From Providencia burhodogranariea DSM 19968 (GTDB lineage: Bacteria > Pseudomonadota > Gammaproteobacteria > Enterobacterales > Enterobacteriaceae): 64,000 bases of DNA. The DNA lies in contig NZ_KB233222.1 in NCBI RefSeq assembly GCF_000314855.2, positions 1,144,322-1,208,321 of the forward strand. Reading direction: 5' to 3'. Both the position numbers and the translations under genes were made by a program. Below are positions 48,591 to 58,298 of the stretch, piece after piece. Under the pieces are notes generated by a model. It was not told the DNA's origin. It saw only the letters and a list, made by a program, of their open reading frames with translations, and did no database searches. Position 1 is the stretch's first letter; every line of letters begins with the position of its first letter.

Positions 48591-49952
48591 TTAAGATGCT
48601 AATAAACTGAAAACTTGGTTTATTTTTTGTTCGCTTTTGATTCCAGGTTCAATTTCAACGCCTGAATTAAAATCTAATCCATTGCACAACAGTTTCGCAG
48701 CTTGATGGCAATTATCTGCATTCAAGCCACCAGCCACCATTACGCGAAACTTGCTATTCGTTGGAACCAATGCCCAATCAAATGATTGGCCGGTACCACC
48801 ATGGCCATTATCGAGTAATAATAAATCGATAGGTTGGTCATCAAATTGCGCTAAATTAGGTTGTGACATATTGACGGCTTTCCATATTTCGCAATGTTTA
48901 GGTAGTATTGTGCGTAAATCTTGGACGTAGTTACCATCTTCACTGCCATGCAGCTGTACTGCGGACAAAGCGAGTTGTTCTACCATATGCGCTACAAAAT
49001 CCACAGATTGATCACGAAATACACCAACATATTGCAATGGTACGGCATGGATAATTTGCCTTGCTTGTGACACTGTCACTTTGCGTGGGGAATTATCTGC
49101 AAAAATAAGGCCACCATATGTCGCTCCTGCTGCAAAGGCAGCATTGGCATCTTGTACACGCGTTAAGCCACACACTTTATGCTCACCAATTAACAATTTT
49201 TGTATTGCTTTATCAATATTGGTTTGTTCCATTAAAGCGCTGCCGATAAGAAAACCATTGGCATATTTACTTAGCGATTGGATATGCTGGTGGCGATGAA
49301 TTCCTGATTCGCTAATTATAATTGTTCCTGCGGGCAATTTAGTCGCTAATACTCTGGTTCGATTTAAATCTATTGAAAGATCGCGTAAATCACGATTATT
49401 AATGCCAACAACGCGGGCTTTTAGCTTAATTGCACGTTCAAGCTCTTCTTCATTACTTACTTCAGTTAACACACCCATATTCAATTGATGCGCAACCGCA
49501 GCGAGTGAAACATATTCTTCGTCATTCAGAACAGAGAGCATCAATAAAATTGCATCGGCTTGATAATATCTTGCAAGATAGATTTGATAGGCGTCGACAA
49601 TAAAGTCCTTACACAAAACTGGTTGTTTAACAGTATTGCTAACGATTGTTAGATATTCCATATCACCTTGAAAATATTTTTCATCGGTGAGCACCGAAAT
49701 GGCAGATGCATAGGGGGCATAAATATTAGCAATAACAGCAGGATCGAAATCTTCTCTGATCAAACCTTTAGAGGGGGATGCCTTTTTACATTCAAGAATA
49801 AATACCGGACGCTTTGCCGACAGTGCTTCATAAAAGCTGCGGTTCGATGGCTTAACTTCTTCAATGAAACTGTCTAATGGTTGTTTTGTTTTACGTTCAA
49901 CAAGATAGATAAGTTTATCATCAACAATTTTCTGTAATACAGTTGCTTTCAT
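48591..49952 (-). CDS. trpCF: Bifunctional indole-3-glycerol-phosphate synthase / PRA isomerase TrpC(F)
   Basis: 453 residues (same as E. coli TrpC) from ATG 49952, directly after the trpD stop (TAAAATG) with AAGGAAAC upstream. N-terminal IGPS domain about 1-255 (FILECKKASPSKGLIREDFDP, VLCKDFIVDAYQIYLARYYQADAILLMLSVL, INNRDLRDLSIDL, ISESGI). C-terminal PRAI domain about 256-453 (VCGLTRVQDANAA, GLIFADNSPR, LLLDNGHGGTGQSFDW, VMVAGGLNADN). Catalyses two successive steps of tryptophan synthesis. A perfect matS site lies within it. Confidence 0.96.
   Translation of the reverse strand: MKATVLQKIVDDKLIYLVERKTKQPLDSFIEEVKPSNRSFYEALSAKRPVFILECKKASPSKGLIREDFDPAVIANIYAPYASAISVLTDEKYFQGDMEYLTIVSNTVKQPVLCKDFIVDAYQIYLARYYQADAILLMLSVLNDEEYVSLAAVAHQLNMGVLTEVSNEEELERAIKLKARVVGINNRDLRDLSIDLNRTRVLATKLPAGTIIISESGIHRHQHIQSLSKYANGFLIGSALMEQTNIDKAIQKLLIGEHKVCGLTRVQDANAAFAAGATYGGLIFADNSPRKVTVSQARQIIHAVPLQYVGVFRDQSVDFVAHMVEQLALSAVQLHGSEDGNYVQDLRTILPKHCEIWKAVNMSQPNLAQFDDQPIDLLLLDNGHGGTGQSFDWALVPTNSKFRVMVAGGLNADNCHQAAKLLCNGLDFNSGVEIEPGIKSEQKINQVFSLLAS
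49067..49079. other. Perfect matS site
   Basis: GTGACACTGTCAC matches the MatP recognition consensus GTGACRNYGTCAC at every defined position. matS sites mark the chromosome terminus (Ter) macrodomain in enterobacteria, consistent with the trp-topA region being terminus-proximal. Confidence 0.65.
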
Positions 49953-49953
49953 T

Positions 49954-50955
49954 TTACTGTTTCCTTGAAGCAAGTGCAGTGACTCGAGCAAACGCGCGTC
50001 CACTACGAATAATATTTAAGGCGTGCTCGCTATTTTCTTTTAAATTTTCATAGCCATTGAGGCGCATCAACAGTGCCACGTTAGCTGCAACGGCAGCTTC
50101 ATGAGCGGGCTTTCCGTGCCCCTGTAACAAGTTAGTGAGTAACACTCGATTTTCATCAGGTGTGCCGCCTTCTAAGTCAGACAATTGATAAGGTTCTAAT
50201 CCAAAATCAGCAGCACCAAGTTGGTAGAAGGACAATTGTCCTTGGTTAAGTTCTGCAACCTGTGTGGTGGCATGCAGTGAAACTTCATCCATTCCTCCAC
50301 TGTGTACCACAGCTGCACGTGTAAAACCAAGCATTTGTAATGTTTTCGCGACAGGCTCCACGAGTGACTCTTGGTAGACACCAATCAGTGAAATTGGCGG
50401 GCGAGCTGGGTTGATCAGTGGTCCCAAAACATTAAATAGAGTACGTGTTTTTAATTGTGTACGAACGGGTGCAGCATGACGAAACCCACTGTGATATTGC
50501 GGTGCAAATAAAAAGCATACTCCTAATTCATCTAAAGCATCACGTGCGCTTTGTGCGCTTAAATCGAGGGAAATACCAAAAGCTGCCAGCAGATCGGAAG
50601 AACCTGAGCGACTAGAAACACTGCGGTTACCATGCTTGGCAACTTTAATACCACATTCTGCGGCAACAAATGCACTTGCTGTTGAAATATTGATGCTATT
50701 TGCGCCATCACCACCTGTTCCAACAATATCACTGAATTGATAATCAGGGCGTGGGAAAGGTTGCGCGTTTTCTAAGCAAGCCATGGCTGCACCCGCAATT
50801 TCTTCTGGCTGTTCGCCACGCATTTTCATGCTAATCAAAACACCAGCTAATTGTGCTTCAGTTAGCTCACCGCGAATTATTGCATTAAATAAAATTTGGC
50901 TTTCTGATTGAGTTAGTGTTTGAGCGCGAAATAATTTATTGAAAATAGTTTGCAT
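49954..50955 (-). CDS. trpD: Anthranilate phosphoribosyltransferase TrpD
   Basis: 333 residues, stand-alone (not fused to TrpG as in E. coli). Conserved phosphoribosyl-pyrophosphate site [48 protein letters not shown] and HSGGMDEVS. Transfers the phosphoribosyl group to anthranilate. 21 nt downstream of trpG, and its TAA runs into the trpC ATG. Confidence 0.96.
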   Translation of the reverse strand: MQTIFNKLFRAQTLTQSESQILFNAIIRGELTEAQLAGVLISMKMRGEQPEEIAGAAMACLENAQPFPRPDYQFSDIVGTGGDGANSINISTASAFVAAECGIKVAKHGNRSVSSRSGSSDLLAAFGISLDLSAQSARDALDELGVCFLFAPQYHSGFRHAAPVRTQLKTRTLFNVLGPLINPARPPISLIGVYQESLVEPVAKTLQMLGFTRAAVVHSGGMDEVSLHATTQVAELNQGQLSFYQLGAADFGLEPYQLSDLEGGTPDENRVLLTNLLQGHGKPAHEAAVAANVALLMRLNGYENLKENSEHALNIIRSGRAFARVTALASRKQ

Positions 50956-50976
50956 AATAGGTTCTCTCTTCCCTGG

Positions 50977-51585
50977 TTAAAACGATGGTGTTGTTGTATT
51001 GGTTGGGGTCGAAAGCGCCCATGCCACGGTTTTTTCCAGTAAAATTGCACCTTGAGCCGTTAGAATCGATTCAGGATGGAATTGAAAACCACAAATGCGA
51101 TCATTATCATTACGTACAGCCATTACCATGCCGTTTGATTGCGCACAAATAATCAGTTTTTCAGGAATTTGACTACCAACGAGTGAGTGATAACGCGCAA
51201 CGGAAATTGGATTTTCAAGACCATCAAACATGGCTTGTTGGTCATGTGTCGCCATGGATGATTTACCATGTAAAATTTCACCCGCAGCAGAAACATGCCC
51301 GCCATAAGCTTCAATAATTGCTTGATGCCCTAAACAGATACCAATAACCGGAATTTTACCGATAACATGAGTCAGAACTTCAGGCATAGAGCCAGCGTCA
51401 CTAGGTTTACCCGGGCCTGGTGATAATACCAGTAGAGGGGATTCCATATTATTTAGAACAGATAAAATATGTGTTGCACTAACTGTGTTTCGATAAATGA
51501 TGACGTTATGGCCACCGGAACGTAATTGGTCAACTAAGTTATAGGTAAAGGAGTCAACATTATCGAGTAATAGTATGTTAGCCAT
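50977..51585 (-). CDS. trpG: Anthranilate synthase glutamine amidotransferase subunit TrpG
   Basis: 202 residues, class I glutamine amidotransferase. Nucleophile Cys84 in [11 protein letters not shown], catalytic His-Glu in FQFHPESIL, and [12 protein letters not shown]. Supplies ammonia to TrpE. A separate trpG gene agrees with Serratia and Morganellaceae organisation. Its ATG overlaps the trpE stop (TAATG), giving equimolar coupling of the two subunits. Confidence 0.96.
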   Translation of the reverse strand: MANILLLDNVDSFTYNLVDQLRSGGHNVIIYRNTVSATHILSVLNNMESPLLVLSPGPGKPSDAGSMPEVLTHVIGKIPVIGICLGHQAIIEAYGGHVSAAGEILHGKSSMATHDQQAMFDGLENPISVARYHSLVGSQIPEKLIICAQSNGMVMAVRNDNDRICGFQFHPESILTAQGAILLEKTVAWALSTPTNTTTPSF

Positions 51586-53159
51586 TAGAATAACTCCTCT
51601 GCTTGATGTGCTTGGGCAATTGCGCGGATCACTGCGCGAGCTTTGTTTCGGGTTTCATCGGCTTCGCCTTGTGGTGAAGAATCTAATACGACACCTCCTC
51701 CTGCTTGTACAGTAGCGATACCATTTTCAACATAGGCAGAACGAATAACAATACAGGTATCAAAATCACCTTTACCATTGAAATAGCCGACTGCACCACC
51801 GTAAGAACCGCGCCGCTCTTGCTCATATTCAGCGATCAACTGCATTGCTCTAACTTTAGGCGCGCCAGTTAAAGTGCCCATATTCATAGAGGCTTGATAA
51901 GCGTGGAAGATATCAAGATCTGAACGAAGTGTACCGACAACTTGTGAGACTAAATGCATAACGAACGAGTAGCGATCTACTTTCGTTAAATTTGCAACAT
52001 AGCGGCTACCAGCTTCACAAATGCGTGCAAGGTCATTACGGGCTAAATCGACTAACATTAAATGCTCGGCTAGCTCTTTTTGATCCGTACGCATTGAGAG
52101 TTCAATTCGGCTATCAAGATCAAGGTCTATTGCACCAGAAGCATCACGTCCACGTGGTCGGGTCCCCGCAATAGGATATATTTCAACCTTGCGATTACTG
52201 GCACTGTATTTCAATGCACTCTCAGGAGAAGCACCAAACAGTGAAAAATCATTATCTTGCATAAAGAACATATAAGGGCTTGGGTTTTGAGCTTTTAGCT
52301 TTTGATATGCAATTAATGGGTAAGGGCAAGGCATCGAAAATTTTCGTGATGGCACAACTTGAAAAATGTCACCACGATAGATAGCTTCTTTCATTGAATT
52401 GACAACTTCCCGATATTGCTCATCATTTTTATTCGTTTTAACCGTAAACTCAGAGGCGGTTCCTAGCGAAAGTGGTGATAAAAATGGGCGGCATTCGGCA
52501 ATAATTTCATTATGGCGCTGAGTTATCGCTTCAATATGGTTAGTATCTGTTGAAAATAAGCAACTTTTTAAGCGTGCAGCTTGGTTTTGATGGTCAATCA
52601 CTAAATAATGTTCTGCGACAAAGAAGCAGTAATCAGGGCAATTATTGATAGTTTTAACTTCAGGAAGTGATTCAAAGCTCGCAATTAAATCATATGCAAA
52701 TAAGCCGCCAACGAAGAAATTTTCTGGTTTATCTGAATAAGTTTGTGCGAGTTCTGGTAATAAACGTAATACATCTAAACAAGAAGCACTTTTTAAGCGG
52801 CTATCTTCATCCAGTTCATTATTTGGTTGATTAAATGTCAATGTGAGTTGTTGTGATGATAATTCACAATGTTGTGCTTTATGAGCCAGTTGCTCGGCCA
52901 TTACAACCAGTAATAGGCGACCATTTTCAGTCAGTGCTTCAATTTCAACACGCTGACCAAAAGCACGGATACGCAAGGCACTATCTACAATCAATAGACT
53001 TTGTAGATTGGCTTTACTGGTAATTTCTGCAGATTCCAGCAGCATAGTCGCTGGGGTATTGTGGCATAGGTGATTAAACAATAACGTTGGGTCTTGCTGG
53101 TAATTAATTGGGCTATCCAGATAATTAAAATGTGCTAATGTTGTGTTTTGGTTATTCAT
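51585..53159 (-). CDS. trpE: Anthranilate synthase component I TrpE
   Basis: 524 residues (E. coli 520). Tryptophan feedback-site motif LLES at 40-43; chorismate-binding domain with [32 protein letters not shown], and the C-terminal [15 protein letters not shown] and [13 protein letters not shown] blocks. Makes anthranilate from chorismate with TrpG. AAGG seven bases before the ATG. First structural gene after the trp leader. Confidence 0.97.
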   Translation of the reverse strand: MNNQNTTLAHFNYLDSPINYQQDPTLLFNHLCHNTPATMLLESAEITSKANLQSLLIVDSALRIRAFGQRVEIEALTENGRLLLVVMAEQLAHKAQHCELSSQQLTLTFNQPNNELDEDSRLKSASCLDVLRLLPELAQTYSDKPENFFVGGLFAYDLIASFESLPEVKTINNCPDYCFFVAEHYLVIDHQNQAARLKSCLFSTDTNHIEAITQRHNEIIAECRPFLSPLSLGTASEFTVKTNKNDEQYREVVNSMKEAIYRGDIFQVVPSRKFSMPCPYPLIAYQKLKAQNPSPYMFFMQDNDFSLFGASPESALKYSASNRKVEIYPIAGTRPRGRDASGAIDLDLDSRIELSMRTDQKELAEHLMLVDLARNDLARICEAGSRYVANLTKVDRYSFVMHLVSQVVGTLRSDLDIFHAYQASMNMGTLTGAPKVRAMQLIAEYEQERRGSYGGAVGYFNGKGDFDTCIVIRSAYVENGIATVQAGGGVVLDSSPQGEADETRNKARAVIRAIAQAHQAEELF

Positions 53160-53187
53160 TTTGTTGCCTTTAAGCTATTTTTAGACA

Positions 53188-53215
53188 TAAAAAAACCCGC
53201 AGATAGAGGCGGGTT
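53188..53215 (-). terminator. trp attenuator terminator
   Basis: On the minus strand AACCCGC pairs with GCGGGTT around an 8-nt loop and is followed by TTTTTTTA, 21 nt after the leader-peptide stop and 28 nt before trpE. This is the rho-independent attenuator of the trp operon. Confidence 0.9.
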
Positions 53216-53235
53216 CGGCACTGAGGCATATCAAT

Positions 53236-53307
53236 TTATGCATGTGCGTTTTCCGCCCAATTTGGGAAGTTACGCCACCAACGATTTGATAGGTGAATAG
53301 AAGTCAT
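53236..53307 (-). CDS. trpL: trp operon leader peptide TrpL
   Basis: 23 codons on the minus strand: MTSIHLSNRWWRNFPNWAEN followed by AHA and TAA. It contains tandem Trp codons at 10-11 and a third at 17. GAGGCAC lies about five bases upstream of the ATG. Ribosome stalling at the Trp codons would favour an antiterminator over the hairpin at 53188-53215. Longer than E. coli TrpL (14 residues), with Trp codons placed similarly relative to the terminator. Confidence 0.9.
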   Translation of the reverse strand: MTSIHLSNRWWRNFPNWAENAHA

Positions 53308-53358
53308 ACAGTGCCTCACTGGATAATCAAATTAATTTCGGCTAGCAAGCCGTCCTGC

Positions 53359-53392
53359 GTACTAGTTAACTGGATCGCCTTGCTTATGTCAA
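53359..53392 (-). promoter_or_regulatory. trp promoter and TrpR operator
   Basis: Minus-strand -35 TTGACA (53387-53392), 17-nt spacer, -10 TTAACT (53364-53369), identical hexamers to the E. coli trp promoter. The -10 lies inside an operator (53359-53376) matching the TrpR palindrome GTACTAGTTAACTAGTAC at 15 of 18 positions. Confidence 0.9.
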
Positions 53393-53452
53393 GCTGTTTG
53401 TTAATTTTTCATGGAAAATATCCAGAAACGAGCAAAAAGAGGGAAACGAGTT

Positions 53453-54325
53453 ATGTCACAATTTTCAAGTCCATTGCTGACACGCTATGATTTACACTGC
53501 CATACCAGTGCCTCTGATGGCGAGTTATCTCCAGCGGATGTGGTTGACCGTGCAATTGAAATGGGTGTTCATGTGTTGTCGATTACTGATCATGATACTT
53601 GTGAGGGTGTCATTCAGGCTCGGGAATATCTGGCCCAAACTCAACAATCACTTACGCTGATTAATGGCGTCGAAATTTCTACGTTGTGGGAAAATATTGA
53701 GATTCATATTGTAGGGTTAAACTTTTCTCCTTCAGCGAATTCAATGGTTCAGTTGTTAGCACAACAGTCTGAGTTGCGCTTAGAGCGAGGAATTGAAATT
53801 GGTAGGCGGTTACAAAAAGCGGGTATTCCTGATGCATGGGAAAATGCGTCGCAAATCTCAGGAGGCGGGCAAGTAACAAGGGCGCACTTTGCTCAATACC
53901 TGCTCAAAATTGGTAAAGAAAAAAATATCAATAATGTCTTTAAACGTTACCTTGCAAAAGGCAAGACTGGTTATGTTCCCGCGAAGTGGTGCACGATTGA
54001 TGAAGCCATCGAGGCTATTCATCTTGCTGGTGGAATTGCTGTTTTAGCACATCCATCAAAATATCAATTATCTAATAAATGGCTAAAAAGATTAGTAGCA
54101 TATTTTAAAGATTGTCACGGTGACGCAATGGAAGTTTCTCATTGCCAGCAACCACCTAATGAAAAACAATATTTATCAGAACTTGCCCAGCTAGCGAATT
54201 TAAAAACGTCAGTTGGTTCTGATTTTCATCGTCCTTGCTCTTGGATTGAATTAGGCCGCAACTTATGGCTGCCTAATGACGAGCAGGCTGTTTGGACGTT
54301 ATGGGATGAAGTGAAAACAGCATAA
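53453..54325 (+). CDS. rnm: RNase AM / PHP-domain nuclease Rnm (TrpH, YciV)
   Basis: 290 residues (E. coli 293) from ATG 53453; the open frame begins at 53411 but those 14 residues are not conserved. PHP-domain metal ligands in YDLHCHTSASDGELSP, SITDHDT, LINGVEISTLWENIEIHIVGLNF, VLAHPSKY and SVGSDFHRPC. A 5'-to-3' ribonuclease acting on rRNA 5' ends in E. coli. Divergent from trp, as in E. coli. Confidence 0.94.
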   Translation: MSQFSSPLLTRYDLHCHTSASDGELSPADVVDRAIEMGVHVLSITDHDTCEGVIQAREYLAQTQQSLTLINGVEISTLWENIEIHIVGLNFSPSANSMVQLLAQQSELRLERGIEIGRRLQKAGIPDAWENASQISGGGQVTRAHFAQYLLKIGKEKNINNVFKRYLAKGKTGYVPAKWCTIDEAIEAIHLAGGIAVLAHPSKYQLSNKWLKRLVAYFKDCHGDAMEVSHCQQPPNEKQYLSELAQLANLKTSVGSDFHRPCSWIELGRNLWLPNDEQAVWTLWDEVKTA

Positions 54326-54478
54326 GACGTTGATGTATCGTCAATGCGGTGTAGAATAAAATAAATGAAAGACGAAAAGTCTTGCCTTTTGTAGGCGCAT
54401 TTTCGTTTTGTGAGTAGATAGTGCCATTTTCAGGTTTTTACCGGATGATGCTGTCGATACCAAAGATTAGAGGTTTGT

Positions 54479-55099
54479 ATGAGTCAGTTTTTTTATATCC
54501 ATCCGGATAACCCACAAGCACGACTGATAAGTCAGAGTGTTGAGATTTTAAATAAAGGTGGCGTGATTGTATACCCAACAGATTCTGGGTATGCCATAGG
54601 TTGCCGATTAGAAGATAAAGACGCATTACAACGCATTTGTCGTATCCGCCAAATCGATGCGAACCACAATTTTACCTTAATGTGCCGCGATCTTTCTGAA
54701 TTATCTAACTATGCACATGTCGATAACACAGCATTTCGTTTAATCAAAAATAATACACCGGGCAACTACACGTTTATTCTACGTGGAACAAAAGAAGTGC
54801 CTCGCCGTTTGATGAATGATAAACGCAAAACCATTGGCCTGAGAGTACCTTCAAATCCAATTGCCCGTGATTTGCTCGAAGAGGTTGGTGAGCCATTAAT
54901 GTCTACCAGCCTTATTTTACCTGGCGATGACTTTACGCAATCTGATCCCGAAGCTATCCGAGACTTACTCGGAAAACAAGTTGATTTGGTGATCCATGGT
55001 GGTGATATTGGTCAAAAACCGACGACGGTTATTGACTTAACGGGAGATGGCTCCGTTGTTGTTCGTGTTGGTACTGGCGACCCATCCCCATTCGAATAA
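54479..55099 (+). CDS. yciO: YrdC/Sua5-family protein YciO
   Basis: 206 residues (E. coli 206). YrdC-like fold with KGGVIVYPTDSGYAIGC, the HNFTLMCRDLSELSNYA block and RVPSNPIARDLLEEVGEPLMSTS. A paralogue of threonylcarbamoyladenylate synthase TsaC/YrdC, RNA-binding, whose in vivo role is uncertain. Between rnm and rluB as in E. coli. Confidence 0.94.
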   Translation: MSQFFYIHPDNPQARLISQSVEILNKGGVIVYPTDSGYAIGCRLEDKDALQRICRIRQIDANHNFTLMCRDLSELSNYAHVDNTAFRLIKNNTPGNYTFILRGTKEVPRRLMNDKRKTIGLRVPSNPIARDLLEEVGEPLMSTSLILPGDDFTQSDPEAIRDLLGKQVDLVIHGGDIGQKPTTVIDLTGDGSVVVRVGTGDPSPFE

Positions 55100-55180
55100 G
55101 CAATAATATAAGCTTATAGATTAATAATAGGGGTTCACCATAAACCTGTGTATAATGCGCAGGTTTTCCAATTCGCTGCT

Positions 55181-55200
55181 TTTCGTGACATGTCACGAAA
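55181..55200. other. 20-bp perfect palindrome in the rluB leader, containing GTGACATGTCAC copy 3
   Basis: TTTCGTGACATGTCACGAAA is a 20-bp perfect palindrome whose core (55185-55196) is the 12-mer also found at 14598 and 44259. It lies about 25 bp downstream of a TATAAT (55151-55156) and 40 bp before the rluB ATG, so it may be an operator or a MatP-type site. Confidence 0.55.
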
Positions 55201-55239
55201 AAGTATTTGACGCCTGTGAAGGCGACAGCTGAGGGTTAT

Positions 55240-56157
55240 ATGAGCGTTAAACCGCAACAAACTGAAAAATTACAAAAAATTCTCGCCCGCTCAGGGCATG
55301 GTTCCCGCCGTGAAATTGAAACCTTTTTAAAAGAAGGCCGTATCAGTGTTGATGGCAAAAAAGCCACGCTGGGCGACCGTATTGAGGTTAAACCATCTGT
55401 TAAAATTAGATTAGATGGGCAATTATTAGCGATAAAAGAACCAGAAAAAGAGATCTGTCGTGTTATGGCTTATTACAAGCCTGAAGGGGAGTTATGTACT
55501 CGCCATGACCCAGAAGGTCGTCCGACAGTATTTAACCGTTTACCTAAGCTGATCGGTGCTCGTTGGATTGCTGTTGGGCGTCTTGATGTAAATACCAGTG
55601 GGCTGCTGCTATTTACAACAGATGGTGAACTCGCAAACCGTTTAATGCATCCAAGTCGTGAAGTTGAGCGTGAATACGCTGTACGCGTTTTTGGTGAAAT
55701 TAATGAAGCTAAAATCAGCCAACTCACCAAGGGCGTACAGCTTGAAGATGGCCCTGCATCCTTTAAAACCGTGTCTTATCGAGGTGGTGAAGGTATGAAC
55801 CAATGGTATAATGTTACCTTAACAGAAGGGCGTAACCGTGAAGTTCGTCGTCTATGGGAAGCGGTTGGTGTTCAAGTGAGCCGCTTGATCCGTGTTAGGT
55901 ATGGTGACATTGACCTGCCTAAGGGGCTTCCTCGTGGTGGTTGGACTGAACTGGGTCTAGAGCAAACAAACTACTTGAGAGAATTAGTTGGTCTTACTGC
56001 GGAAACTGAATCTAAAGTGGCCGTTGAACGTGACCAGCGTCGTCTTAAAGCAAATCAAATTCGTCGTGCTGTTAAACGTCATTCGCAATCTGCGGGTAGG
56101 CCTGCAACTAAGCGTCAGTCATCAAGACCAACAGCAAAGCGCCGTACACGTATTTAG
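55240..56157 (+). CDS. rluB: 23S rRNA pseudouridine(2605) synthase RluB
   Basis: 305 residues from ATG 55240 with GAGGG upstream; the open frame reaches back to 55207 without a ribosome-binding site. N-terminal S4 domain ([30 protein letters not shown]), then the RsuA/RluB catalytic domain with the active Asp in [27 protein letters not shown] and the [15 protein letters not shown] block; basic C-terminal tail (KRRTRI). Modifies U2605 of 23S rRNA. Confidence 0.95.
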   Translation: MSVKPQQTEKLQKILARSGHGSRREIETFLKEGRISVDGKKATLGDRIEVKPSVKIRLDGQLLAIKEPEKEICRVMAYYKPEGELCTRHDPEGRPTVFNRLPKLIGARWIAVGRLDVNTSGLLLFTTDGELANRLMHPSREVEREYAVRVFGEINEAKISQLTKGVQLEDGPASFKTVSYRGGEGMNQWYNVTLTEGRNREVRRLWEAVGVQVSRLIRVRYGDIDLPKGLPRGGWTELGLEQTNYLRELVGLTAETESKVAVERDQRRLKANQIRRAVKRHSQSAGRPATKRQSSRPTAKRRTRI

Positions 56158-56832
56158 TTATAAATACTCGATAGAATAGGGTTGTGGAGATATCCATTAC
56201 TCTATTCTAATTAGCAGCTCTAAATCATTCGCTAAAAAAATCATTTGATTAATTCATGAAATATATTGATTAATATCTTTCATAGTATTCCCTTATCTTT
56301 GACTATCAATATAAATTGTTTAATTATACAATCTAAGTAAATCATTTTCATTTTTATTAAGCCTCATTATTTAATTTAGTTATGAAAATGAAATTTTAGA
56401 TGACGTAGTTTCAAATTCATAATAATAATAAATATATTACTTAAAAAGAAAATTAATTTCTATTGTATTTATTTTAATGAACTTATCTTTTAAATTATTC
56501 TGTGTAACTGAAATGTCAATTGGCTATGTTACTAAATCATTTTAAATTCAGCTAGTTATTGGTGTTAATAGTATTTCATAAAAATTCACTGTGTTTTTTT
56601 GCTTTTATTTATATCCTCGATAAGGAAAATGATATATCAAGTTTTCCTTGTGATCACTCTTGCTTTTTATTAAGCGAGTTAATATTAAAATATCTATTTT
56701 AGATAGCATGAATATTCTTATTACTAGCTTAGCTGAAGCGCTTAATTTATCGCAATTCTAGGGTTATCTAGGCTTTTGATATCGACATGTGATTTGATTT
56801 TTTTGTATAAAAACCAGAGAGTAAATTTTAAA
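56158..56832. other. Very AT-rich intergenic region rluB / unknown gene
   Basis: 675 bp of strongly AT-rich DNA with no conserved gene. It begins the region of atypical composition that continues through the unknown gene to about 58300. Contains many TTAATTATA-type tracts, as expected for H-NS-bound acquired DNA. Confidence 0.5.
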
Positions 56833-57924
56833 ATGCCAAGTATTAATTTTTCAGATAAATTTGTTGTATCTATACATAACTCTATTGGCGGCAATATATC
56901 AACGGCCACTGCAAAAGGTTTACTTGATAAAATAAAAAATATAGCAAATGGAGGAAGAGAGATACCCAAAGGAATAATCACTGCACTAACAAAAAAAGCA
57001 GAATCAACAAGAAACAAAGGACTTGCAGAAACAATAAAATTCACATTAGCAGACATTCATTCATCTAAGGCTATTAGTATTTTAAATAAGGGAATAGCAA
57101 TAGTTGAAAATGATATCTCCAACTATAAAAATAAAAATAAAAATACTACTGAAATTGATAATAACGCTGGACTGATGATAAGGAAATATACGACTAAAGT
57201 ACTATCGGATAACAAGGTAGATAAGGAAAATACACGTTTTCGCTTGTTTGTTTCTGCACATGCGAGGGAAAATAACGTTGATTTACAATTGCCTAAAAAA
57301 ATAAATGAAAATATAAATACGATTAAACCAAATATTAAAGAACTATCTCGACTAAGTGACTTGCTAATTTTTGTTAAAAAAAGCTTTATATTACGTTTGA
57401 TTAATGATTCTGACACAGATAAATTTAAATTCGCATCTACAGAAAAAAAGAAAGAATTCATTGAAAATTCCGGAATTTTTTTTGAAAAAAGCTTTAGCAA
57501 AGACTTAGTTGAATTTTTGCTTACACAGCCAGAAATCGATACAATTTTTAAAGATAAAGGAATAAAACCATTTGATAAGGAAGAGGTAGATAGATTACTA
57601 CCATCTGATATTTTTAGTAAGAGAGGTAAAGCTGTAAGTAATGAAACATTGATAGCTTCTGTGTTGAATGAAATAGAAAAAGAAGAAAATAAACTTTCCG
57701 AATTAAATAACACATTAAATGAAGCTAAAAGTATGGTCTACAATAATGAAATTTCTGCAGCAATAAATTTTATTAAATTACCAAATATAGATAAAAATGG
57801 TAAGCAAAGTAAGGAGGTTAAGCAATTAATTAATGTTTTAAGCAATATTTTGGACAATCATAAAAAACAACATCAGGAATCTAATGACGCACCTAAACAA
57901 ATAAAAAAGCTAACATTAAATTAG
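56833..57924 (+). CDS. Unknown Lys/Asn-rich helical protein, N-terminal frame
   Basis: 363 residues from ATG 56833 (GAGAG about 12 bases upstream). I do not recognise the family. It has no signal peptide or membrane segment; it is rich in Lys, Asn, Ile and Ser, predicted mostly helical, with coiled-coil-like heptads near the C-terminus (ASVLNEIEKEENKLSELNNTLNEAKSM). The frame ends shortly after an A6 tract, and the next frame (to 58298) continues in the -1 phase, joined at ATA AAA AAG, the slippery heptamer used in dnaX. The full product would be 488 residues. Strong AT bias and absence from the E. coli rluB-cobO interval indicate transfer. A secreted effector or toxin is possible but unsupported. 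Confidence 0.65.
   Translation: MPSINFSDKFVVSIHNSIGGNISTATAKGLLDKIKNIANGGREIPKGIITALTKKAESTRNKGLAETIKFTLADIHSSKAISILNKGIAIVENDISNYKNKNKNTTEIDNNAGLMIRKYTTKVLSDNKVDKENTRFRLFVSAHARENNVDLQLPKKINENINTIKPNIKELSRLSDLLIFVKKSFILRLINDSDTDKFKFASTEKKKEFIENSGIFFEKSFSKDLVEFLLTQPEIDTIFKDKGIKPFDKEEVDRLLPSDIFSKRGKAVSNETLIASVLNEIEKEENKLSELNNTLNEAKSMVYNNEISAAINFIKLPNIDKNGKQSKEVKQLINVLSNILDNHKKQHQESNDAPKQIKKLTLN
57903..57909 (+). other. Candidate -1 frameshift site (A AAA AAG)
   Basis: In the upstream frame the codons read ATA AAA AAG, exactly the X XXY YYZ phase for -1 slippage. The -1 frame then runs from GCT at 57909 to 58298 without a stop; the zero frame stops at 57922-57924. No clear upstream SD-like stimulator or strong downstream hairpin is visible, so mutation or a homopolymer sequencing error remain alternatives. 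Confidence 0.5.
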
Positions 57925-58298
57925 AAAAATTAAATGACGTCAAAGAAACCGCAATAGAAACTAATGATAACAGTAAACATCTGCAATTATTGAATCAAGT
58001 GGAACAAACACTAGTAATAGGCAATGTAGTTGGTCGCAAGCTAAGGGATCATAATGCTAACTTGCACAAAGAAGTAGAAGTATTGTGGAAAGAGCTATTT
58101 GTAAAACAGGGAGAATACGATAATCTAATATCTGGTATTCCTAGCAAGTTAGATAATTCGATATCAACGAGCAATGATACAAAGCCGGATACTCTAAATA
58201 GTCTATTATCTGAATTACCGAATGTACCTGACCATAATCCATCAATAGATATCGTCCTTAAGGCAGAGGAAAAAGCTAAAGAGGAAATTGCAGGATAG
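57909..58298 (+). CDS. Unknown protein, C-terminal part in the -1 frame
   Basis: 129 codons continuing the preceding protein after a -1 shift: ANIKLEKLNDVKETAIETND, then QLLNQVEQTLVIGNVVGRKLRDHNANLHKEVEVLWKELFVKQGEYDNL and a Pro/Ser/Asn-rich tail ending EEKAKEEIAG. Composition and helical character are continuous with the upstream frame. The only independent start is a TTG at 57990 with no good ribosome-binding site, so it is either expressed by frameshifting or is the severed end of a pseudogene. Confidence 0.5.
   Translation, partial: ANIKLEKLNDVKETAIETNDNSKHLQLLNQVEQTLVIGNVVGRKLRDHNANLHKEVEVLWKELFVKQGEYDNLISGIPSKLDNSISTSNDTKPDTLNSLLSELPNVPDHNPSIDIVLKAEEKAKEEIAG

Noticed and set aside
57123-57713. 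196-codon open frame antisense to the unknown 56833 gene
   Set aside because: Ser/Leu/Phe-rich mirror of a Lys/Asn/Glu-rich gene, with no start signal. The plus-strand frame is longer and has a plausible start.
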